From Tessaracoccus lapidicaptus (lineage in GTDB: Bacteria; Actinomycetota; Actinomycetes; Propionibacteriales; Propionibacteriaceae): DNA of 64,000 bases. The notes beneath the pieces were generated by a model, which saw only the letters and a list, made by a program, of their open reading frames with translations, was not told the origin of the DNA and did not search any database. The stretch spans positions 62,001 through 126,000 of the forward strand of contig NZ_MBQD01000002.1 in the NCBI RefSeq assembly GCF_001693815.1, given 5' to 3'. Positions 45,445 through 54,186 of this stretch are shown here, in pieces. The first letter of the stretch is position 1, and each line of letters begins with the position of its first letter. A program made the translations under genes and the position numbers.

Positions 45445-47844
45445 ATGACCAGAAGCGACCACAGCCAACCTCGATCACGTGCCGGCGGGCGTCTCTCACA
45501 GCTGTGGGCGACCCTTCTCCTGGCCCTGTCACTGGCCGCGTCGGTGGTCCCGGGGGCGACGGCCGACCCGCTGGCGACCTCCACCGAGACCGACCCGAGC
45601 ACGGTGGTGGTGACGATGTCGTCGACGGCGTCGAGCGCGCGCACGGGCTACTCCGTGCCCATCACCGCCACCGCGACCCTCGGGGGGAATCCGGCACCGG
45701 CGGGCAGCGTCGAGTTCTACCTGTCCACCGACGGTGTCTCCTTCACGCGGCACTCCACCGTCCCGACCTCCACGGGGACGGCGACGGCGCGGATCGACGT
45801 CCCCGTCGCGCCGATGGGGGAGGTGTACTTCCGCGCCACGTACGTCGCCCCGCTCGGGAGCTGGGTGAAGGACGCCACCAGCGACGTCTTCGTGATGCCC
45901 GTGGACCAGACGCCGACGATGTGGCTGAACAGGTCGAGCAGCGTCTACGGCGCGAACGCGCTGGTTACCGTGACGGTCGCGTACTTCCAGAACCCGCCCT
46001 CGGTGTACCTGGATGGCCGGTTCGCGAGCTCCTGCCCCCGGACCGGGACCTGCTCGTTCGGGGTGTCGACGACGCCCGCCGGCCCGCATACCGTCGTGGT
46101 CTCCGACGGCGTCACGACGCTGACCGCCCCCTACACCGTCGTCAAGGCGTCCACGGCGGTCTCCATGTTCTGCGCCAACCCCTCCATGTACACCGGCGAG
46201 GCGGTGACCCCGTGCACGGCGACGGTGACCGGAGCGTTCCTGTACTACGAACCTGTCGAGGTCGAGTACGTGGACAACGTCGCGGTCGGGACCGCCAAGG
46301 CCACCGCCCACTATCCGGGAGACGACAACCACGAGCCGAGCATCGCGTACGGAACGTTCGCCATCGAGATGCCCACCGCGGTGACGGTGACCTGCGGGCC
46401 CGGCCCGTTCGTCTACACCGGCAGCCCGGTCACGCCGTGCTCCGCGACGGCCACTGGGTCGTGGCAGCTGCCGCCCCGCGACGTGCCGGTCACATACTCC
46501 GGCAACCTCAACGCCGGCACCGCGACCGCCTCCGCCTCCTTTGTCGGGCTCAGCGGCTCGGCTGACTTCGTGATCACCAAGGCCGCGTCGACGACCACGG
46601 TGACCTGTCCCGCGTCCGCCATCTACACGGGGCTTCCCCTGACGCCGTGTTCGGCCGAGGCCTCGGGCGTCGGCATGACGGCGGTGCCGCGGACACCCGA
46701 CTACACCGGCAACGTCGACGTGGGCACCGCGGCCGCGTCCGCGTCGTGGCCCGGCGATCTGAATCACACCGGGAGCAGCGGCACCGCGACGTTCGCCATC
46801 ACGAAGGCTGCGTCGACGGTGGCGGTCAGCTGCCCGACGTCGCCGTCGACCTACACCGGGACCGCGCAGACGCCCTGCACGGCGAAGGCCAGCGGCCCGG
46901 GGATGGCCGACGTTCCCCTGACCCTGACCTACTCCGGAAACGTCAACGCCGGCACCGCCACCGCCTCGGCGTCCTGGGCGGGCTCGGCGAACCTGGCCGG
47001 CTCGAGTGGCTCGGCGACCTTCCAGATCGCCAAGGCCCCGTCGGCCACGACGGTGACCTGCACGGCCGGCCCGCACGTGTTCGACGGCGACGCCCAGACG
47101 CCGTGCAGCGCGGTGGCCGGCAAGGTCGGCGGGCCCACCGTCCCCGTCGCCGTCGACTACTCGGGCAACGTCGATGCGGGCACGGCGAGCGCCTCCGCGG
47201 CCTGGGCGGGCGACGCGAACCACCTGGGCAGCAGCGACGCGGCGACGTTCACGATCGACAGGGCCCCCGTCACCATGACCGCGGGAGGCTACGGCGGCGA
47301 GTTCGACGGCGCGGCCCATCCGGTGTCGGCGTGCGTGGTGACCGGTGCCCACGTCGGGTCGCTCAGCTGCGCCAACGATCCGTCGACGGTGGGGCCGGCC
47401 GTCGGCTCCGGCGTGACGACGCCGCTGATGGTGTTCGGTGCGGAGAAGGCGTCGAACTTCGAGGTGTCGGCAGTGGCGGGGCAGTGGGAGGTCACGGCCG
47501 TCCCGCTGGCGGTGTCGGTCCGGGCGGTGCCCGCCGTCGAGTGGACGGGCGATGGGAACTACGCCGGCGGGGTCGAGGTGCTGGTGGGCACTCAGACGGG
47601 TGCGGGGATCCCCATCAGCGTCGGAAGGCAGCGGATCGACGGCGGGCAGTGCCGCGTCGCCACGCTCACGGGCGTGGCCGACTACACGCTGGACGGCGCG
47701 ACGGAGGCCGGCAACTCCGTCACGGTGACGGTGACGGACTGCGCGGGTGCCGCGGGGGATCGCATCGAGGTGACGGGCCCGGGGGTGTTCGGGCCGGTGT
47801 CGCCGTCGCTGGTGGACGGGGGAGTGCTGATCGTCACCTCGTGA
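45445..47844 (+). CDS. Secreted protein with Cys-paired Ig/MBG-like repeats
   Basis: A 799-residue protein with a signal peptide (about 1-41, LWATLLLALSLAASVVPGATA). Residues 45-150 are an Ig-like domain of the cell-adhesion type (GSVEFYLSTDG). From about residue 235 to 610 there are five repeats of about 75-80 residues, each with YTG...TPCTA, a YSGNVNAGTATASASW stretch and an end like SATFxIxKAxS; each repeat has two Cys, likely a disulfide. An MBG-like module follows (residues 610-690). No LPXTG anchor or C-terminal helix is seen, so it is probably released or loosely bound. Function unknown; adhesion or surface-layer roles are possible. GAGGGG precedes ATG 45445. Confidence 0.8.
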   Translation: MTRSDHSQPRSRAGGRLSQLWATLLLALSLAASVVPGATADPLATSTETDPSTVVVTMSSTASSARTGYSVPITATATLGGNPAPAGSVEFYLSTDGVSFTRHSTVPTSTGTATARIDVPVAPMGEVYFRATYVAPLGSWVKDATSDVFVMPVDQTPTMWLNRSSSVYGANALVTVTVAYFQNPPSVYLDGRFASSCPRTGTCSFGVSTTPAGPHTVVVSDGVTTLTAPYTVVKASTAVSMFCANPSMYTGEAVTPCTATVTGAFLYYEPVEVEYVDNVAVGTAKATAHYPGDDNHEPSIAYGTFAIEMPTAVTVTCGPGPFVYTGSPVTPCSATATGSWQLPPRDVPVTYSGNLNAGTATASASFVGLSGSADFVITKAASTTTVTCPASAIYTGLPLTPCSAEASGVGMTAVPRTPDYTGNVDVGTAAASASWPGDLNHTGSSGTATFAITKAASTVAVSCPTSPSTYTGTAQTPCTAKASGPGMADVPLTLTYSGNVNAGTATASASWAGSANLAGSSGSATFQIAKAPSATTVTCTAGPHVFDGDAQTPCSAVAGKVGGPTVPVAVDYSGNVDAGTASASAAWAGDANHLGSSDAATFTIDRAPVTMTAGGYGGEFDGAAHPVSACVVTGAHVGSLSCANDPSTVGPAVGSGVTTPLMVFGAEKASNFEVSAVAGQWEVTAVPLAVSVRAVPAVEWTGDGNYAGGVEVLVGTQTGAGIPISVGRQRIDGGQCRVATLTGVADYTLDGATEAGNSVTVTVTDCAGAAGDRIEVTGPGVFGPVSPSLVDGGVLIVTS

Positions 47845-47896
47845 CGGCGACGACGCCGGCCCGGCGTCCCACGTGCCGGGCCGGTAGAGCAGAGGG

Positions 47897-48092
47897 CTAC
47901 TGGCTGAAGTCGTAGGTGATGTCGATCTCCGGGTCGATGCCCGTTGTTCTCGGCCACCAGCCGGAAGTCCTCGTTGCTGTGGCCGATGAAGATGTACTCG
48001 GGGATGGAGATGCGGTACTTCTTCTCGCCAACCGGGACGATCCGCACGTCGCGGCCGTCAATGCCCTGCTTGGCGCTGAAGGAGTACTGCAA
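47897..48092 (-). pseudogene. Remnant of an unknown gene, with a frameshift
   Basis: The minus strand encodes MQYSFSAKQGIDGRDVRIVP and KKYRISIPEYIFIGHSNEDF in one frame, then, after one extra base near 47942, IDPEIDITYDFSQ and a stop in another. Together these 64 residues look like the C-terminal end of a longer protein whose start is missing. Family not recognised with confidence. Codons are less G/C-rich than the surroundings. Confidence 0.5.
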
Positions 48093-48094
48093 CA

Positions 48095-48125
48095 GGAGCG
48101 CCCGCGGCGATCACCGCGGGCGCTC
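48095..48125 (-). terminator. Strong hairpin after the xylanase gene
   Basis: A perfect 13-bp stem (GGAGCGCCCGCGG / CCGCGGGCGCTCC) around six bases lies 14 bases beyond the xylanase stop. No T-run follows on the minus strand, as is common for actinobacterial terminators. Confidence 0.75.
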
Positions 48126-48139
48126 CCTGGATTGTGGGA

Positions 48140-49765
48140 CTACTTCAGTTCAAGGCCGGCCGTTGCCTCGACGAGCTCCTCGCTTGCGTCGTTGACCGCA
48201 GCCTGGCCGCGATCAGCCCTGACGACTGCCGTGGCGCGTCCGAGGGCACCCTTGAAGGCGCCGAGAGTCTTGCCGGTGTACTGCGCGCCTCGCACGTCGA
48301 CGGCCCCTGCCTCGTCGATTGCCTGGAGCAGTCTCGAGGTGTCGGTGATCGGCTTCTTCACGCCCAGTAGACCCTCGGGATCAGCGACCGCCGGGGCGGC
48401 GAGCTTCTGGGAGAAGTCGGCGTTGAACAGCTGCGGGTTGTGGTTCCGCCGCCAGTTCAGGGCGTCGGTCAATCCCCAGAACGTGACGCGATCGAGGTCC
48501 TGCGAGTACTTCTTGTAGACCGCGAAGTACTCGGCGAAGCGCTGCGCCTGGATGGCTTCGAGCTCCATGCGGTTGTCGATCTTGCCCACCCAGTAGGTGA
48601 AGCCCTCCTTGTAGAAGAGGTCCGCCGCGGCCGGGTCATCCAGGTCGTAGTAGGGGCCACGATCGCCCTGCGGCTCGGCGTTCCACGCCTCCCACACCTG
48701 CAGATCCAGCTCGCTCACGCTAGCGGTGAAGCCGGCCTCGGTGATCAGCTGCAGGGAGCGTTCCACCGATGCGTGGTCGGAGCACGCGCCGGGCTGCCAT
48801 TCCGCGGCGTCCTCGTCGACCAGCTTGGGCAGACGGGTCAGGTCGGAGCAGGCGAAGGCCGGCGTCTGGTTGATGTAGTTGTGCGACTGCAGCCCGATGC
48901 CTTCGATCAGCTGACGCTCGTCCTCGGGATACTCAGCGGCGTAGCGCTCGTTGAGCTCCGTCGCCATGGCCAGGATGGCCTTGGCCTTGCCCTCGGACTG
49001 GAAGACGTTGAAGTCGTTGTACTCAAGCTTGGCCTCGGGGCCGTACTTGCGGGCGAAGACGAAGGCGTCGTAGATGAAGTCGCCGGGGCGCTCGCCCGCC
49101 GCCTCGTCCATGTCCGTGGTGTAGGCGTCGTACCACCCGGAGTAGCTGTAGTCGCTGGGGTTGCCGCGCAGGAAGTCCTCCCAGTTCTGGGTGGCGGGGT
49201 CGAAGGTGTCGAGACCGTCGACGAAGGCCTCGTTCACGACGTCCCAGGAGACGATCCGGCCCTTGAAGTGGGTCAGCACCTCCTTGATGTAGCGCTCCAT
49301 GTTGGCCTTGGCCTGCGCGCGCGGGTCAGCGGACTCGAGTCCGTAGATCTTGGACGGCGACTGGCTGTGCCACACCAGCACGTGGCCGTGGACGTCGATG
49401 CCACGCTCACGGCTCTCGTCGACGAAGTAGTCGGCGGGGCCGAAGTTGAACGTCCACTCGCCCGTGGCCGTGTTGATGTTCGCGTTCGGCAGCAGCTGGT
49501 CGGGCTTCATGATGTTCTCGGCGGTCATGATGTTGTAGTGCCGCTCGACCTGCGCCCAGTTGGGCGAGTCCTCCGCGTACGTCTGCTCACCGGAGTAGAT
49601 GTTGCCAACCTTGAAGTAGTCGGAGTAGACGTCCTTCAGCGGCGGGATCAGGCCGTCATCCGGGGTGCTGTGCGCTGGCGCGGCGAGCCCGGACAGCGCG
49701 AGAGCTGCGGCTGCGCCGAGCCCAGCGGTCCTGAGAATCCGTGTCTTGAGTCGGTTGGTGGACAA
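48140..49765 (-). CDS. Secreted endo-1,4-beta-xylanase, GH10
   Basis: A 541-residue enzyme that cuts xylan chains. A signal peptide (to about residue 34, GLAAPAHS) leads to the GH10 barrel: VGNIYSGEQTYAEDSPNW, VHGHVLVWHSQSP, acid/base Glu in WDVVNEAF and nucleophile Glu in SVSELDLQVW, then VTFWGLTDALNWR. A C-terminal helical segment (about 470-541) resembles the FIVAR/xylanase-associated tail with LLQAIDEAGAV. I chose TTG 49765 because AGAGAGGACC precedes it and the signal peptide then starts correctly; the upstream 21 codons lack such a site. Confidence 0.93.
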   Translation of the reverse strand: MSTNRLKTRILRTAGLGAAAALALSGLAAPAHSTPDDGLIPPLKDVYSDYFKVGNIYSGEQTYAEDSPNWAQVERHYNIMTAENIMKPDQLLPNANINTATGEWTFNFGPADYFVDESRERGIDVHGHVLVWHSQSPSKIYGLESADPRAQAKANMERYIKEVLTHFKGRIVSWDVVNEAFVDGLDTFDPATQNWEDFLRGNPSDYSYSGWYDAYTTDMDEAAGERPGDFIYDAFVFARKYGPEAKLEYNDFNVFQSEGKAKAILAMATELNERYAAEYPEDERQLIEGIGLQSHNYINQTPAFACSDLTRLPKLVDEDAAEWQPGACSDHASVERSLQLITEAGFTASVSELDLQVWEAWNAEPQGDRGPYYDLDDPAAADLFYKEGFTYWVGKIDNRMELEAIQAQRFAEYFAVYKKYSQDLDRVTFWGLTDALNWRRNHNPQLFNADFSQKLAAPAVADPEGLLGVKKPITDTSRLLQAIDEAGAVDVRGAQYTGKTLGAFKGALGRATAVVRADRGQAAVNDASEELVEATAGLELK

Positions 49766-49882
49766 AGGGTGGTCCTCTCTGAAAGTACCGTCGGTGCGGC
49801 CAGGCGCCCTGGGACGTCGTGCGTGCACTCGTGGGTTGACTAGGGCCTGCGCTGGCCGTTCGTCACGTCGAATTAGTTCGCG

Positions 49883-49899
49883 TTCAGTACCAAACTGAA
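49883..49899. promoter_or_regulatory. Candidate operator upstream of the xylanase gene
   Basis: TTCAGTACCAAACTGAA has 6-base inverted halves and lies 118 bases upstream of the TTG start. The surrounding 40 bases are locally A/T-rich, as expected for a promoter. The regulator is unknown. Confidence 0.35.
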
Positions 49900-49959
49900 T
49901 GAGACCCTACGAAGGGTGTTCGGTGCCCGTCAAGAGGTTTCGGGAAATTTCGGCCGGGG

Positions 49960-50533
49960 CGTCGAGCGAAAGGCGAACCGGTGGAACCGCCAGTCCCGCC
50001 GGTGACGACCATCGCGCGCCTCGCTGGACGACGACGCACTCCTCCAGCCCCTCGGGCCGAAGGGCGAGCGCCATGCCGACCAGTCCATGGCCGCGCTGGT
50101 GATGCACATCAACCGCGAGGTGATCGCCTACGGAGCGGAGATCTGCCTGCTGCGCGATCTGCATCGCGCCCAGCGGGACGCCCAGGACCCGGTGGTGGCG
50201 GCGGCGAGGCGTGGTGACGCTGGGGAGGTGTCGCGGCTACTCGACGGCGGGGCGGAGGTGTCGCCGTCGTTGGTGCCGGAGATGGCGGGGCTCAGGCAGT
50301 GGGGCGTGGTGCGGGCCCTGGTGGAGCGCGGCGCTGCCGTCGATGTCGGAAATCCGTGCGCGTTGCACTACGCCGTTGCGGCGGGCGAGCTGGAGTCCGT
50401 CGAGCTGCTGCTGGAGCACGGCGCCGATTCTGAGTTGACGGATGCTCAGTTCGGGATGACGCCCGCGGTGTGGGCGGACCACTTCGGCCACGGCGACCTC
50501 TCCGCCCACCTCCGTGGAAGACCGCTGCGCTAG
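49960..50533 (+). pseudogene. Remnant of a DinB (DUF664) protein fused to ankyrin repeats
   Basis: A first frame has the DinB-like fragment VEPPVPPVTTIARL. In another frame, after an in-frame stop at 50003, SLDDDALLQPLG and MAALVMHINREVIAYGAEIC continue with LLRDLHRAQRD, the end of a DinB four-helix bundle. This runs into two or three ankyrin units: DPVVAAARRGDAGEVSRLLDGGAEV and ALHYAVAAGELESVELLLEHGAD, quoted in part here as ARRGDAGEVSRLLDGG and GELESVELLLEHGAD. The N-terminal half and middle of DinB are gone. A shorter protein could still start at ATG 50087 (148 residues). Family assignment is by pattern. Confidence 0.55.
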
Positions 50534-50675
50534 GGCGTCGACCGCACGGCATCGGCTCGCGGGCAGCATCTCTGGATCTACCGGTGCACACGTGGCGGGT
50601 GAACTACTGTCGGTGCCATGAGGGCCCGCCCAGCGGCTGACCGCGGGCGGGGGCTCTCAACGGGGGTGGAGAGAG

Positions 50676-51524
50676 ATGAGAAGCGCGCGCGTGTCGTGCT
50701 TGGCAGTCGTGGTGGCGTTGTTGGCGTTCGGTCTGGGCGGCTGCACTCCAGACTCGCGTCCTGCGGGTGATGAGGCCGGCGCGGAGGGAGTCAGCGCTTC
50801 GGCTCGTCCCCCATCGGCCGCAGGTGGCTCGGAGCGCATCGCTCCCTCGCCATCGCAGTCGGCAGTTCCGTCGGTCACCGAGCCCGTCATCAGCGAACCC
50901 ACGCAGATTCCGGTGACGTTCTCAGCCGTCGTCGACGGCGACACCGTCGACACAAGCCTGGGCACCGTCCGCCTCATCGGCATTGACTCCCCTGAGCGGG
51001 GCGAGTGCGGCCACGACGAGGCGTCGATGGCGATCGGACGTGTCTTGTCCGTGGGCGAGGTGGTGACCCTCGAACTGCCGGAGGGGCAGAATGACCGCGA
51101 CTCGTACGGGCGCCTCCTCCGCTACGTCATCACCGAGAGCGGAGCTGACCTGGGCCAGATGCAGGTGGAGGCTGGCAATGCGATCGCTCGCTACGACTCG
51201 ACGGACGGCTATCCCGCGCACCCCCGCCAGGCCGACTACCGTGCCGCGCAGATAGCCTCCGCAGGTCTGGATGGTTCGGTGGTCACCGTCGTCTGCCGCG
51301 AGGAGCCGCAGGAGAGCGTTGCGCCACTCGCGGCGCCCGTGGCGACGGAGGAACCGTGGTGGGAGCAGTACGGGTCGTGCAGCAAGCTGAAGAAGAACAC
51401 CGTCGGGCATCCGAAGGGACCGTTCAGCGTGGACGACCCGGCTGAGGTGGACATCTACAACTGGTTCGAGTTCGGCACGGGCCACCACGGCGACGGCGAC
51501 AACGACGGCTTGGCCTGCGAGTAA
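50676..51524 (+). CDS. Thermonuclease-like lipoprotein with excalibur domain
   Basis: A 282-residue secreted nuclease. The signal peptide ends in LGGC (lipobox, about residue 23), followed by a Ser/Pro-rich linker. The SNase domain (about 78-210) has VVDGDTVDT, VRLIGIDSPERGEC and DSYGRLLRYV, holding the Ca2+ and catalytic Arg/Glu residues. The C-terminal excalibur domain has CSKLKKNTVGHPKGPF and ends DGDNDGLACE. It probably degrades extracellular nucleic acid at the cell surface. GGTGGAGAG precedes the ATG. Confidence 0.92.
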   Translation: MRSARVSCLAVVVALLAFGLGGCTPDSRPAGDEAGAEGVSASARPPSAAGGSERIAPSPSQSAVPSVTEPVISEPTQIPVTFSAVVDGDTVDTSLGTVRLIGIDSPERGECGHDEASMAIGRVLSVGEVVTLELPEGQNDRDSYGRLLRYVITESGADLGQMQVEAGNAIARYDSTDGYPAHPRQADYRAAQIASAGLDGSVVTVVCREEPQESVAPLAAPVATEEPWWEQYGSCSKLKKNTVGHPKGPFSVDDPAEVDIYNWFEFGTGHHGDGDNDGLACE

Positions 51525-51720
51525 CGGTCGGAGGGATGCTCCGGCCTACCGCGCCCGCCGTCGGTCCAACTGCTTCGCCACCAGCTCTCCGGACTGCTGC
51601 TCTTCGCGCGGGAGTAGCTCCAGAGCGCGTGATAGAAGACGGTGGGCCACCATCCTCAGGCTGACTAGCGAGGAGGAGACGGGTCGGGCTTCGTGCCCCG
51701 GTCAGAGCTGGACGGTGCCG

Positions 51721-51811
51721 TGCTCGCCGTCGTTCGGGCGCTCGCCCGTGACGGCCGCCTTGGCCAGCCCGAGGAGGGCCGCGACCTGGCTGCCACCGTC
51801 CCAGTACTCGG
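51721..51811. repeat. Left copy of the 91-bp target-site duplication
   Basis: Identical to 53461-53551; the first and last bases beyond also match, so the true duplication is 91-93 bp. It holds the end of the flanking oxidase gene, including its original last codons. Confidence 0.93.
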
Positions 51812-53460
51812 CCTGACTTAGGCCAATTAGTGCCCATGGTCGGCGGATTGCTGCGGCTCAGTGGCGTTGGTGGATCCGGTCGAGGAGTTCCGTCAGGTCG
51901 TCGGGTAGGGGGTCTTCGGCGGTGACGATCTGGTCGCCGGCTTGGATGTCGATGGTGCGGTAGCGGCGCAGGGTCTTGACGAGCTGCTTGATGCTGACCC
52001 CGGTGGTGGCCTCGAGCCAGCGGACCACGGCCAGGGCGGCGAACACGATGGTCAGGTGGGCTTCGATGGAGTCGCGCTTGTGGTGGAAGATCGGGCGGGC
52101 TCGAAGGTCGCTCTTGGACATCCGGAAGGACTTCTCGATCTGCCAGAGCTGGTGATAGGCGCCGATCACGTACTCGGGTGTCGGGTGCTCGAGGTTGGTG
52201 ATGTAGGCCTTCCAGCCGGCCAGGGTGCGGGTCTTGGCCTCCAGTTCGCGGTTGACTGATTTCGAGCCGCCTTCGAGGCGGACGAACCGGTTGCGTTTGA
52301 CTGCTGTCTTCCCGGCGACGGCGTCGGTGGCTTTGCGGATCTGTTCATCGATCCCGCGGAGACTGCGGCGGGCCCTGTCAGCGCGGTACTGGTAGTAGAT
52401 CGTCTCCGACTGCTGAGCCTCCAACGACCCGCGGGCCCAGGGCTGGGTGAGGATCATCTGATCGACCGGGTCCTGCCCGGGATGCGTCTTCTGCCACTGC
52501 TCCAACTGGTAGAACACCTTCGGGATCGGTTGCCCGACGATGTAGCGCAGCCCCGCTGCGGCCAGGGCCTTCAGGTTGCCATCTGACAGCATCCCGGCAT
52601 CGGCGACGACGGTGACTTCGGGGATGCGGTGGGCGGCCATGAACTGGTGCAGGACCGGGATCATCGTGGTCGTTTCGGCTTTGTTGCCCTCGAACGCGTG
52701 GACCATGAGCGGGAACCCGCGGACATCGGCGAGGAGGCCGATTGTGATCTGCGGCTCCAGGCGGCGTTCCTTCGAGAACCCCGACTCGCGGAACCCGTCA
52801 CCCTCATCGGTCTCGAAATACAAGGTGGTCACGTCGTAGAGCACCAGCGTCGCCGGCCCCAGCCCCACATGGGCCGCGAACCCCGCCGCGAGACGGCGCC
52901 GCCACGGGTCGGCCGCATACAGCGGTAGCCGGCGTTCGATGGTGCGGTAACTGGGTGACTTGATGCCGATCTCGTCGAGGACCCGGATCGCGTCGAGCTT
53001 GCTGGTCGGCTCGATCACCCGGGCCAGCACCAGCTGTCTGAACACCTCATCGCCGCCGCTGGTGGTCTCCAACCCGACCGCACGGAACGCGGCTGACAAC
53101 GCTTCCCACAGATGCTCCGACCGTGACGCACGGATCGCCAGGGCACGCTTGCGGGGCTGGCCGTCGCCGAGGTCGAGCTCGTCCTGGCCGGCGGTCATCC
53201 GCTGCTGCGCGACGCTCTTGAGGATCTCCACATCCTCGGCGGTGTGAGCCGATCCGATGTGATCCATCTGCTTCGACCCGCGCTTGTTGGACCAGACCAC
53301 CTGCACCGCGGTCGCGCCGCTGGCGGTCTTGACCGTCCGCACGTAGGGAGACATGCCAGCAAGGCTAGAACCAACCCCGATTAGTGCACACACTCCCAAC
53401 AGAAACCGCTAGTCAACCAGCAGTTGAAGTCGGAATCCTAGAATCGTGGCCTAAGTCAGG
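51812..53460 (-). mobile_element. IS1634-family insertion sequence, 1649 bp
   Basis: Ends in 14-base inverted repeats, CCTGACTTAGGCCA (51812-51825) and its inverse (53447-53460), holds one transposase gene, and is flanked by 91-bp direct repeats. Very long and variable target duplications are a known property of IS1634 and IS1549. The perfect flanks suggest a recent insertion. Confidence 0.93.
51858..53354 (-). CDS. IS1634-family transposase
   Basis: A 498-residue DDE transposase that moves the surrounding element. Features: SPYVRTVKTASGATAVQVVW at the start, LVLYDVTTLYFETDEGDGF with the first Asp, VTVVADAGMLSDGN with the second, and YHQLWQIEKSFRMSKSDLRARP with the Glu. Length and order match IS1634/IS1549. 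The ATG at 53354 is preferred over an upstream GTG. The frame is intact, so the element may be active. Confidence 0.93.
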   Translation of the reverse strand: MSPYVRTVKTASGATAVQVVWSNKRGSKQMDHIGSAHTAEDVEILKSVAQQRMTAGQDELDLGDGQPRKRALAIRASRSEHLWEALSAAFRAVGLETTSGGDEVFRQLVLARVIEPTSKLDAIRVLDEIGIKSPSYRTIERRLPLYAADPWRRRLAAGFAAHVGLGPATLVLYDVTTLYFETDEGDGFRESGFSKERRLEPQITIGLLADVRGFPLMVHAFEGNKAETTTMIPVLHQFMAAHRIPEVTVVADAGMLSDGNLKALAAAGLRYIVGQPIPKVFYQLEQWQKTHPGQDPVDQMILTQPWARGSLEAQQSETIYYQYRADRARRSLRGIDEQIRKATDAVAGKTAVKRNRFVRLEGGSKSVNRELEAKTRTLAGWKAYITNLEHPTPEYVIGAYHQLWQIEKSFRMSKSDLRARPIFHHKRDSIEAHLTIVFAALAVVRWLEATTGVSIKQLVKTLRRYRTIDIQAGDQIVTAEDPLPDDLTELLDRIHQRH

Positions 53461-53927
53461 TGCTCGCCGTCGTTCGGGCGCTCGCCCGTGACGGCCGCCT
53501 TGGCCAGCCCGAGGAGGGCCGCGACCTGGCTGCCACCGTCCCAGTACTCGGCTGTCTCGACGGTGACCTCCAGGATGACGTTGGACGGATCCTCCGCGTC
53601 ACCGGCGTAGGCCTCCTGGATGCGGTTCCACAGCTCCTGCTTCTTCGCGACGCTCCGCTCGATGCGGCCGGTGCCTGACATCGAGACGTAGGTGCTGCCG
53701 TCCATGATGGAGAGGTTGACCTGTTGTCCGTCCGATTGGGTCGCCACGTCGTTGTCGTCCTGGGTGACGAAGCGGAACAGGTCGTTCTCGCGCTCGGCGA
53801 TGGTCATCGGGCGGCTGACCAGTTTGCCCTCAGTGCTGCGGGTGGTGAACATGACGAAGCGCTGGTTCTTGACAAGTCCGTTGAAGTTATCGAGGTGTTC
53901 GGTGCTGGGTGTCTGCTGGTTGTCCAT
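53451..53927 (-). CDS. Pyridoxamine-5'-phosphate-oxidase-like (general stress protein 26) with IS-altered C-terminus
   Basis: A 158-residue flavin/F420-binding split-barrel protein of the GSP26 group: LVKNQRFVMFTTRSTEGKLVSRPM, quoted in part (VMFTTRSTEGKLVSRPM), DNDVATQSDGQQVNLSIMD and AEYWDGGSQVAAL. Such proteins take part in redox or stress responses. The insertion sequence entered just before the stop: the original last residues GEHGTVQL are still seen in the left duplication, whereas here the chain ends GEHLT with a stop supplied by the element. The protein is otherwise complete and probably works. Confidence 0.88.
   Translation of the reverse strand: MDNQQTPSTEHLDNFNGLVKNQRFVMFTTRSTEGKLVSRPMTIAERENDLFRFVTQDDNDVATQSDGQQVNLSIMDGSTYVSMSGTGRIERSVAKKQELWNRIQEAYAGDAEDPSNVILEVTVETAEYWDGGSQVAALLGLAKAAVTGERPNDGEHLT
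53461..53551. repeat. Right copy of the 91-bp target-site duplication
   Basis: Exact copy of 51721-51811 on the other side of the insertion sequence, lying inside the oxidase gene. Confidence 0.93.
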
Positions 53928-54186
53928 CAACCGACTGTAGGCGCGGGACGAGGACCCCGCGCCGGTTCGGCGAGGTTGGGTCGTCTCGGCAGGGTTACCC
54001 GTCGGCGCGCATTCGTGGGCTTCGAAGCCGCTGCGCGGTGCCACAGCCGACGGGGTCTGGCGACGCAGTGTGAGCTGAGTTAGCCCGAGTGTCCCAGGCC
54101 TATAGCGCGGTCGGGGAGGGCTGCCGGCGGCGTCCGTCATGACGAGGCACTGATGGAGACTGTCCACCTTGGCCGGAGCCCGTGAA

